Assembly: GCA_011523485.1 (NCBI GenBank)
Contig: WTGR01000803.1
Span: 1-5,715 of the forward strand
Origin: Acidobacteriota bacterium
Lineage (GTDB): Bacteria > Acidobacteriota > Vicinamibacteria > Vicinamibacterales > UBA8438
Direction: 5' to 3'
Length of the DNA stretch: 5,715 nucleotides
Below are positions 1 through 3,642 of this stretch, piece after piece. Numbering within the stretch: position 1 is the first letter of the stretch; every line of letters begins with the position of its first letter. Position numbers and translations under genes: made by a program. Below the pieces are notes generated by a model. The model was not told the DNA's origin, made no database searches, and worked only from the letters and a program-made list of their open reading frames with translations.

Positions 1-286
1 TGAACGACAGCGCGCTGCCGCCGGTCATCACGATCTGGAAGCCGTGCATCTCGGCGAGGCGCGCGGTGGCGACGTCGCCGCAATTGACGCAATAGGGCGG
101 ATCGTCGCCGCCCAGCAGTTGGCGGAAGCGCGCGCCGGGGCTGTCGCCGCCGCTCGGCTGCGCCGCGGCCGCGCGCCCGGGGATGGCGGCGGTTGCGAAC
201 GCCGCGCCGGTGACCGCGCCGGCGCTCTCGATGAACCGCCTGCGCGAAGGCTGGGGTGTCGGGTCGTTCTGCGGCTTGCTCTGCAT
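1..286 (-). CDS. Tat-exported isocitrate lyase/PEP mutase-like protein (N-terminal part)
   Basis: This is the first 95 codons of a gene that continues past the left edge. The start ATG (286-284) is preceded, 7 nt away, by a good AGGAG ribosome site (minus strand of 294-298). Residues 14-20 read SRRRFIE, an almost textbook twin-arginine motif. An Ala-rich hydrophobic stretch follows to about residue 42 (AAAA before Gln43), so export by Tat in folded form is predicted. The mature part starts FRQLLGGDDPPYCV and then DVATARLAEMHGFQIVMTGGSALS (split here: DVATARLAEM at 71-80, HGFQIVMTGGSALS at 81-94). This pattern (D-x-x-x-A-R-L-A-E, G-F, then [MT]-[ST]-G-x-x-x-S) is the opening of the barrel in the isocitrate lyase/phosphoenolpyruvate mutase superfamily, whose members cleave or form C-C or P-C bonds of 2-oxo acids. 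The catalytic KKCGH-type loop lies beyond the window, so activity cannot be judged. A different TIM-barrel aldolase is the main alternative. Confidence 0.62.
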   Translation of the reverse strand, partial: MQSKPQNDPTPQPSRRRFIESAGAVTGAAFATAAIPGRAAAAQPSGGDSPGARFRQLLGGDDPPYCVNCGDVATARLAEMHGFQIVMTGGSALSF

Positions 287-304
287 CGGTGATCTCCTCG
301 CGTG

Positions 305-319
305 CGGACCGGCGGTCCG
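305..319. repeat. Perfect 15-bp inverted repeat upstream of the Tat-exported protein
   Basis: CGGACCG and CGGTCCG are perfect 7-nt arms around a single G. The repeat lies just upstream of the ribosome site (294-298) of the minus-strand gene starting at 286. As RNA the arms could only form a shorter hairpin with a 3-nt loop (6-bp stem). As DNA it has the shape of a dimeric repressor site. In GC-rich DNA such a repeat can arise by chance, so the role is open. Confidence 0.4.
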
Positions 320-345
320 GGCTCTCTCCGGTGTCGGCTCACTTT

Positions 346-373
346 ACTATCACCGCGCTCGCCGCGCGGGCAA
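346..373 (-). promoter_or_regulatory. Possible sigma70-type promoter for the Tat-exported gene
   Basis: On the minus strand TTGCCC (373-368) is followed after 16 bp by GATAGT (351-346), or after 18 bp by TAGTAA (349-344), in the only locally AT-richer patch between 287 and 382. Transcription would start near 338, giving a leader of about 50 nt that includes the palindrome at 305-319. Both hexamers deviate from consensus, so this is a candidate only. Confidence 0.3.
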
Positions 374-382
374 TGCCTCGCC

Positions 383-661
383 TCATGGCGTTCCCGGCCG
401 GCGCCCCGGCGTCGCGACGGACGTGCCGGCGCGGGCAGATGCTTCAGTCCGCGGCTCGTCCCGTTGCGGTCCGCGGCGCAGCAGGTCCGGATTCTCCCGT
501 TCGAGCCGGGCACGGTCCATGTGCTGCAACATCCGCTCCTGCTCCGGATCGCGCGGTCTTCTGCCGGCCGGCCGACCGGGGGGCTCGGCGGCGAGCATCT
601 TCGCCCAGCGCTCGCGCTTGAGCCGCCGCACTTCGGCCTGGAACTCGTCGTAGTCGATCAT
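383..661 (-). CDS. Small charged protein, partner of the nucleotidyltransferase-fold gene
   Basis: This is a 92-residue protein that I do not recognise. The ATG at 661-659 overlaps the TGA of the upstream nucleotidyltransferase gene (660-658) in an ATGA junction. That argues for translational coupling and for this start, even though the frame is open further upstream to 811. The first third (MIDYDEFQAEVRRLKRERWAKML) is probably one charged amphipathic helix. The middle is rich in Arg, Glu and Asp (RPRDPEQERMLQHMDRARLE). The last 25 or so residues are low-complexity and Pro/Ser/Thr/Arg-rich. There is no signal peptide or membrane segment, so it is probably cytoplasmic. By position it could be the small partner of a two-gene nucleotidyltransferase module (antitoxin-like or an adaptor). 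In many such toxin-antitoxin pairs the antitoxin comes first, and here the order is reversed. No function can be assigned from sequence alone. Confidence 0.6.
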   Translation of the reverse strand: MIDYDEFQAEVRRLKRERWAKMLAAEPPGRPAGRRPRDPEQERMLQHMDRARLERENPDLLRRGPQRDEPRTEASARAGTSVATPGRRPGTP

Positions 662-1230
662 GATCGGCCCACTTCCTGCTCGATCTGTCGCAGGCGCTCC
701 GCTTCCTCGGGGGTAGCGCGCGTCCGCTCCCGCAGGTAACTCCAATCCAGGCGCTGCACGTACAGGTGCGCGAGACGCCGGGTCCAGCGTCCGTCCTCGT
801 CGCTCTTCCAATGCACCCAGGCGCGCAGGCGGTCGATCAGCAGGTCCTCCACACCGAGGATCACGACGCGGAGGCCGTCGACGGAGACCTCGGTACGGGG
901 CGCGTCCTCGCCCGGAAGACCGGCCGGCGCGGGCGCCTCGAAGACCAGGTCGAGGTCTGCGTGGTACCAGAAGCGGCCCTCCTTGAGGAATCCGAGCGCG
1001 GCGAACGCGGCGTCCACCTCCGGCCCGTGCGGCAGGGCCAGGTCCATGTCGTGCGTCGCGTAGCCGCCGGCGGTATAGAACTCCAGCGCGCCGCCCCCCA
1101 CCAGGACGGGCTCGATGCCCAGTGGGCCGAGCTGCGCCGTGAGCAGCCCGAGCGCGAGCAACCGCCGCCGGCGCGGGTCCGCTTCGTCACGCAGGCTCTC
1201 AAGTCGCTCGTCGAGGTCCAGGCGCTTCAT
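658..1230 (-). CDS. Nucleotidyltransferase-fold protein (DUF6036/AbiEii-like)
   Basis: This 190-residue cytoplasmic protein shows the hallmarks of the polymerase-beta-type nucleotidyltransferase fold. VLVGGGALEFY (residues 42-52) carries the GG nucleotide-binding loop. THDMDLALP (59-67) has the paired metal-binding acids Asp61 and Asp63. ADLDLVFE (91-98) could supply the third acid on the following strand. The spacing and the phrase GGxAxxxYxxGxxxTxDxDL match the DUF6036 and AbiEii-toxin-related group, in which proteins transfer a nucleotide to RNA or protein targets or act as the toxic half of a two-gene module. The C-terminal half (VEDLLIDRLRAWVHW) matches the helix that usually follows this core. 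A short gene overlaps its stop codon. There is no convincing ribosome site: GGAG abuts the ATG, so the exact start is less certain. The fold is fairly sure; the toxin role is inference. Confidence 0.8.
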   Translation of the reverse strand: MKRLDLDERLESLRDEADPRRRRLLALGLLTAQLGPLGIEPVLVGGGALEFYTAGGYATHDMDLALPHGPEVDAAFAALGFLKEGRFWYHADLDLVFEAPAPAGLPGEDAPRTEVSVDGLRVVILGVEDLLIDRLRAWVHWKSDEDGRWTRRLAHLYVQRLDWSYLRERTRATPEEAERLRQIEQEVGRS

Positions 1231-1337
1231 CTCCGATCCGGGAACCGTGTACGGCGAGGTGTGGAGCGGACGGCGCCCACCCGCAACCGCGGATCGACGC
1301 CTGTCCGGAGTCTACGCAAGAACGGGATGCGGGTGCA

Positions 1338-1355
1338 GCGCGCTCGTCACCGCGC
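1338..1355 (-). terminator. Weak hairpin just after the VOC stop codon
   Basis: GCGCG (1338-1342) and CGCGC (1351-1355) can pair around an 8-nt loop, immediately downstream of the VOC stop codon on the minus strand. There is no U-run, so it is a poor intrinsic terminator. The rest of the 130-bp gap to the next gene (1231-1360) shows nothing else convincing. Confidence 0.2.
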
Positions 1356-1360
1356 GGGGG

Positions 1361-2140
1361 CTACACCCGCGGCTGCACGATCTCGATGCGGACGCCGTCC
1401 GGGCCGACGACGAACGAGATCAGCATGTCCTCGCCGAGCGGGTTGGTGAACGGGCGCGGCTCCATCGTGAAGTCGACGCCCTTGCCCTTGATCTCCTCGG
1501 CCGCCGAGCGCAGGTCGGGGAACTGCCAGCCGAGGTGGTCGAAGGCGCGGCCCTCGGTCGGCGCCAGCTCGCCGTCGTGTTGCGAGATGAGCAGCCAGAC
1601 GGTGCCGTAGCGCAGGCCCGCGATGCGGCCCTTCAGGCTGTCCCGCTCGCCCGCGAAGATGTGCTCGTACCAGTCGAGCGCGGCGGCCGGATCGTTCGAC
1701 CGCAGGTGCAGGTGGTGGAAGCCGAGCCACTCGGTGTCCTCGACCACCTCGATCTTGGTGCCCCACGGGTCCTCGATGAACGCCAGCTTGAAGAGGCCGT
1801 CGATCTCCCGCATGGGCTCGAGGATCCTGATGCCCGCGGCCTCGAACGAGGCCATCTTGGCGGCCAGGTCGGGGAACGAGAAACCGATGTGGTCGACGCC
1901 GCTGCCCACGCTCGGGCCGGTCGGCTCGCGCTCGAAGAAGATGATGAGCGTGTCGCCGGCGGCGCAGGCGTTGTGCCGGCCGTAGTCGGTGCACCCCATA
2001 TGGGTCATGTACCACTCCTTGGCCTCGGCCGCCGACGTCGCGATCAGGTGGATGTGGTGGTAGTCGGCGGCGGCGGCGACCGCGGGGGCGCCGGTGAGCC
2101 AGGCGGTCAGCGCGACGAGCGCGAGCAGTCTGCGAGTCAT
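1361..2140 (-). CDS. Secreted two-module VOC (glyoxalase/dioxygenase-fold) protein
   Basis: This 259-residue protein has two vicinal-oxygen-chelate modules. The start at 2140 is chosen because GGAGGG (minus strand of 2147-2152) lies 6 nt upstream and the product then opens with a clear Sec signal peptide (MTRRLLALVALTAWLTG, cleavage near Ala25). The frame is open to an ATG at 2239, but that extension would bury the signal. Module 1 spans about residues 27-135: YHHIHL (27-32), VDHIGF (82-87) and KIEVVED (129-135). Module 2 spans about 140-257: FHHLHL (141-146), FDHLGW (200-205) and RIEIVQ (251-256). The repeated His...His...Glu sets (His29/31, His84, Glu131; His143/145, His202, Glu253) are the expected metal ligands, so both sites look intact. 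Family members include glyoxalase I, fosfomycin/bleomycin resistance proteins and extradiol dioxygenases. The substrate is unknown, and periplasmic location is unusual for the fold. Confidence 0.87.
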   Translation of the reverse strand: MTRRLLALVALTAWLTGAPAVAAAADYHHIHLIATSAAEAKEWYMTHMGCTDYGRHNACAAGDTLIIFFEREPTGPSVGSGVDHIGFSFPDLAAKMASFEAAGIRILEPMREIDGLFKLAFIEDPWGTKIEVVEDTEWLGFHHLHLRSNDPAAALDWYEHIFAGERDSLKGRIAGLRYGTVWLLISQHDGELAPTEGRAFDHLGWQFPDLRSAAEEIKGKGVDFTMEPRPFTNPLGEDMLISFVVGPDGVRIEIVQPRV

Positions 2141-2146
2141 GGGTAT

Positions 2147-2152
2147 CCCTCC
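2147..2152 (-). promoter_or_regulatory. Ribosome-binding site deciding the VOC start
   Basis: GGAGGG on the minus strand is a near-perfect anti-16S match, 6 nt before the ATG at 2140. It favours that start over the in-frame upstream ATG at 2239. Confidence 0.8.
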
Positions 2153-2165
2153 AGGTGAGCGGCCT

Positions 2166-2201
2166 CCGGGAGTCTGCGCGGCAAACGTTGCAGACGCCCG
2201 G
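2166..2201 (-). repeat. Strong 36-nt hairpin in the leader of the VOC gene
   Basis: CCGGG (2166-2170) and GTCTGC (2172-2177) pair with GCAGAC (2190-2195) and CCCGG (2197-2201), interrupted by a single mismatch (2171/2196) around a 12-nt loop. On the minus strand it ends 26 nt before the VOC ATG, between the PAP2 stop and the VOC start. No U-tract follows on the minus strand, so a simple intrinsic terminator is unlikely. An mRNA-stabilising or translation-modulating leader stem, or a protein-binding DNA palindrome, are the alternatives. Confidence 0.55.
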
Positions 2202-2259
2202 CCAGGCCCGGTTGGGCGGCAATCGGAACCGCAGGCCATGTTTGTCGGGCCGGCGACCG

Positions 2260-2265
2260 ATTATA
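2260..2265 (-). promoter_or_regulatory. Candidate -10 box upstream of the VOC gene
   Basis: The minus strand reads a perfect TATAAT overlapping the stop codon of the PAP2 gene, a rare word in DNA this GC-rich. Transcription would begin near 2253 and give a leader of about 110 nt containing the hairpin at 2166-2201. No acceptable -35 hexamer is seen 16-18 bp upstream and there is no extended -10 TG, so it would need an activator or an alternative sigma factor. It may also be fortuitous. Confidence 0.3.
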
Positions 2266-3097
2266 GCGACAGGAACGCGATGCCCCAGGCGGCGATGCCG
2301 ACCGCCAGGCCGAGCAGGGTGTCGAGCGTGTAGTGGTAGCGGGCGAGCACCGTGGCGACGACGATGCTGGCGGCCACCAGCACGAACCCGGCGCCGGTGG
2401 CGGGGGCGCCGACCGTGACGATGGTCAGGGCGACTGCCACCGACGTGGCGGCGTGTCCGCTCGGACAGGTGTTCACCTGCACGCTCATCCGCTGGAGCAC
2501 CGACGCGTTGAGCCGGCGCAGGCTCGGGTGGGGCATCCAGAGCGGGCGGTCCGACGCGAGCGCGCGCGGCGGGCGCGTCTGGATCCACGGCAGCATGCCG
2601 TAGCAGGTGAATCCCGCGATGAGCGCCGCCATCCAGAACGCGTCCGCGTTGCCGCGATGTCCGAGCGCCAGGAACACGCCGAAGCCTACCGGGACGAAGG
2701 GGTACGCCAGCAGGTACGTGGCCTCGAACCACGAGGCGACCAGCCTTGGCGCGCGCCCGGCGGCGCGGCGCACGCCGGTGCGTCGAAACAGCCAGGTGTC
2801 GAACGCCAGCAGGCGGCGCTCGAGCCGCAGGGAGGGCCGCAGGAAGAAGAGGCCGGACACCCAGTAACTCTGCAGCAGATAGATCGCCGGCACCCAGTCG
2901 CGGATGATGCGCAGGCTGGGCGACGGCCGGAGCTGCGACAGCATGACGGCCAGCACGATGCACACCAAGCCGACGAGCAGCACGCGGCGGCGGCGTGCGG
3001 GGGCGAGCGGGCGCACGCGCGAGAGGACGATCAGGTAGAGGAAGAAGCCGCAGACGATCCACTCCGTGACCCAGAGTTGGCGCAGATCGAAGGCCAT
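2261..3097 (-). CDS. PAP2-superfamily integral membrane phosphatase/phosphotransferase
   Basis: This is a 278-residue multi-pass membrane protein. Hydrophobic segments lie near residues 11-27, 38-54, 69-85, 124-146, 154-172, 216-230, 235-251 and 259-277. The PAP2 (lipid phosphate phosphatase) signature is in the C-terminal third. CPSGH at 211-215 gives motif C2 with catalytic His215. ARYHYTLD at 252-259 gives motif C3, with nucleophile His255 and its partner Asp259. A TRPPRA stretch (174-179) may stand in for the usual KxxxxxxRP motif C1. The RYHYxxD form and long N-terminal membrane region resemble the PAP2_3 / inositol-phosphoceramide-synthase-like branch, which acts on phospholipid head groups or polyprenyl phosphates at the outer face of the inner membrane. 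The exact substrate is not evident. No good ribosome site precedes the ATG, but translation could be coupled to the small frame ending 11 nt upstream. Confidence 0.85.
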   Translation of the reverse strand: MAFDLRQLWVTEWIVCGFFLYLIVLSRVRPLAPARRRRVLLVGLVCIVLAVMLSQLRPSPSLRIIRDWVPAIYLLQSYWVSGLFFLRPSLRLERRLLAFDTWLFRRTGVRRAAGRAPRLVASWFEATYLLAYPFVPVGFGVFLALGHRGNADAFWMAALIAGFTCYGMLPWIQTRPPRALASDRPLWMPHPSLRRLNASVLQRMSVQVNTCPSGHAATSVAVALTIVTVGAPATGAGFVLVAASIVVATVLARYHYTLDTLLGLAVGIAAWGIAFLSL

Positions 3098-3108
3098 TTC
3101 TGCTCAGG

Positions 3109-3294
3109 CTAACCGATTGCTCTCGTGGATGCAGCGTCGGTTTCGTTCTGTACCGATGTTTCGGTCGCGGGGCCGGTGCGCAATACCCGGACGCAGGGCG
3201 CCACCAGCCAGGACACCCCGACCACCCTTCCCGCCAGGATCGCGATCGACGCCGCGACGAAGATGCGGCGGTAGGCGAGCGGCGCCGCCGTCAT
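3109..3294 (-). CDS. Possible small membrane peptide upstream of the PAP2 gene
   Basis: This is an unrecognised 61-residue frame whose stop lies 11 nt before the PAP2 ATG at 3097. The first 35 or so codons have nearly all G/C third positions and codon choices like the real genes around it. They encode one hydrophobic span, FVAASIAILAGRVVG then VSWLVAPCV, flanked by Arg residues. The last 20 codons lose this bias and encode a Thr/Ser/Glu-rich tail. An in-frame TGA closes the frame about 35 nt upstream of the ATG. There is no good ribosome site (only GGGAT some 9 nt upstream). It could be a genuine small membrane protein cotranscribed with PAP2, the remnant of a larger membrane gene, or non-coding. 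Confidence 0.28.
   Translation of the reverse strand: MTAAPLAYRRIFVAASIAILAGRVVGVSWLVAPCVRVLRTGPATETSVQNETDAASTRAIG
3152..3165. repeat. 14-bp inverted repeat in the divergent region
   Basis: ACCGA and TCGGT are perfect arms around TGTT, inside the 3' part of the doubtful small frame at 3109-3294 and about 55 bp upstream of the PAP2 start. A half-site-like TCGGTTTCG precedes it at 3137-3145. It could be a regulatory site for the PAP2 gene. The evidence is only the symmetry. Confidence 0.25.
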
Positions 3295-3340
3295 CCGGCG
3301 GATCCCGATGCTCGGGCAGCCGTCTCGGAAGGGTCAGTAG

Positions 3341-3360
3341 TGAGATCAAATCTCATTTTT
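3341..3360. promoter_or_regulatory. Palindromic operator-like element, copy 1
   Basis: TGAGAT-CAA-ATCTCA (3341-3355) is a perfect inverted repeat followed by TTTTT. A near copy lies at 3405-3424 in the same orientation (16 of 20 positions identical). This copy ends just upstream of the -35 box at 3362, where activators or upstream repressor dimers commonly bind. The AT-rich composition stands out from the surrounding DNA. The binding protein is unknown; dimeric families such as MarR, GntR or LysR are possible. Confidence 0.6.
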
Positions 3361-3361
3361 C

Positions 3362-3391
3362 TTGACCGACCAAATCGGTCGGATCTATAGT
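3362..3391 (+). promoter_or_regulatory. Sigma70-like promoter of the porin operon
   Basis: TTGACC (3362-3367) and TATAGT (3386-3391) each differ from the consensus TTGACA/TATAAT at one position. They are separated by 18 bp, giving a predicted start near 3398. It is the best promoter in the window and points toward the porin gene at 3643, leaving a leader of about 245 nt. Palindromes upstream, within and downstream of it suggest that its strong intrinsic activity is held in check by one or more regulators. Confidence 0.65.
3366..3382. promoter_or_regulatory. 17-bp inverted repeat overlapping the promoter (TetR-type operator candidate)
   Basis: CCGACC and GGTCGG are perfect 6-bp arms around AAATC. 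The site covers the end of the -35 box and most of the spacer, so a bound dimer would block RNA polymerase. The GACCGACC...GGTCGG half-sites resemble operators often bound by TetR/AcrR-family repressors, but no such regulator gene is in the window. The element differs in sequence from the TGAGA palindromes on either side, so a second protein is likely. Confidence 0.55.
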
Positions 3392-3404
3392 TCTCCTCGC
3401 CAAC

Positions 3405-3424
3405 TGAGACCTGATCTCATTTCT
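3405..3424. promoter_or_regulatory. Palindromic operator-like element, copy 2
   Basis: TGAGA-CCTGA-TCTCA (3405-3419) plus TTTCT repeats the element at 3341-3360 in direct orientation. It differs at four positions, one of which breaks the sixth base pair of the palindrome. It lies just downstream of the predicted start site near 3398, where a bound protein would be a roadblock or contact copy 1. The centres of the two copies are 64 bp apart, close to six helical turns. Confidence 0.55.
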
Positions 3425-3469
3425 GGCCGCCGGCCCGACGGGGAATTCCCGAGCCGAGACGGTGTTGCA

Positions 3470-3537
3470 GGGGCGTTCGGAAGTGAAACGGCCCGCCCGG
3501 TGCGGCAACACCGAGTGGGCCTGCTGAACGCTCGCCC
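3470..3537 (+). ncRNA. Nested stem structure in the porin leader (candidate cis-regulatory RNA)
   Basis: Three stacked stems can form. GCGTTC (3473-3478) pairs with GAACGC (3526-3531) and is extended by GGG (3470-3472) with CCC (3535-3537) past a 3-nt bulge. GGCCC (3490-3494) pairs with GGGCC (3517-3521). CGGTG (3498-3502) pairs with CACCG (3509-3513) around a CGGCAA loop. An 11-nt against 4-nt asymmetric internal loop and a symmetric 3x3 loop separate them. All pairs are Watson-Crick. GC-rich DNA yields stems by chance, so this is a candidate. Confidence 0.35.
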
Positions 3538-3630
3538 CGCGGTTCCCAGACCCTGGTTGCACGGCGTGCGGCACGTTGCAGCGACTCCCATTCTAGGGGC
3601 GGGCCCAGCGCCACGCAACCGCATTGTGAT

Positions 3631-3635
3631 GGAGG
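3631..3635 (+). promoter_or_regulatory. Ribosome-binding site deciding the porin start
   Basis: GGAGG lies 7 nt before the ATG at 3643 but only 4 nt before an in-frame GTG at 3640, so the ATG is preferred. The same GGAGG is inside a five-codon mini-frame (ATG at 3629, TGA at 3641-3643) that overlaps the porin ATG. Confidence 0.75.
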
Positions 3636-3642
3636 TGGCGTG

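Larger units (their letters stand above)
3420..3642 (+). other. Long leader of the porin operon
   Basis: This non-coding stretch separates the promoter elements from the porin start. It holds a GGGAATTCCC palindrome (3441-3450), a nested stem structure (3470-3537) and the ribosome site at 3631-3635. A frame open across it, ending in TGA at 3641-3643, would start inside the -35 box and has no family resemblance, so I do not call it a gene. I recognise no known riboswitch consensus. Confidence 0.5.

Noticed and set aside
1115..2158. Long plus-strand frame opposite the VOC gene
   Set aside because: The composition (Arg/Glu/Val/Gly-rich, no motifs) fits an antisense shadow. The minus-strand VOC modules are unambiguous.
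1347..3062. Long minus-strand frame running across both the PAP2 and VOC genes
   Set aside because: The product is Arg/Pro/His-rich low complexity and lies in a different frame from the two recognised proteins; it is a shadow.
3404..3417. CTGAGA followed by CCTGATCT, reminiscent of a TPP riboswitch core
   Set aside because: The two words are directly joined here. The riboswitch needs an intervening stem and the ACCC...GAA segment, plus downstream GG-TAAT-CC and GCG-AGGGA elements that are absent. The sequence is better explained as a second copy of the palindrome at 3341-3360.
3600..3605. GGGCCC palindrome and GC-rich words in the leader as a possible terminator or attenuator
   Set aside because: No U-run follows and no competing stem could be drawn with confidence; such short palindromes are expected in DNA of this composition.
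3640..3642. GTG as the porin start codon
   Set aside because: It is only 4 nt from GGAGG, while the adjacent ATG at 3643 has ideal 7-nt spacing.
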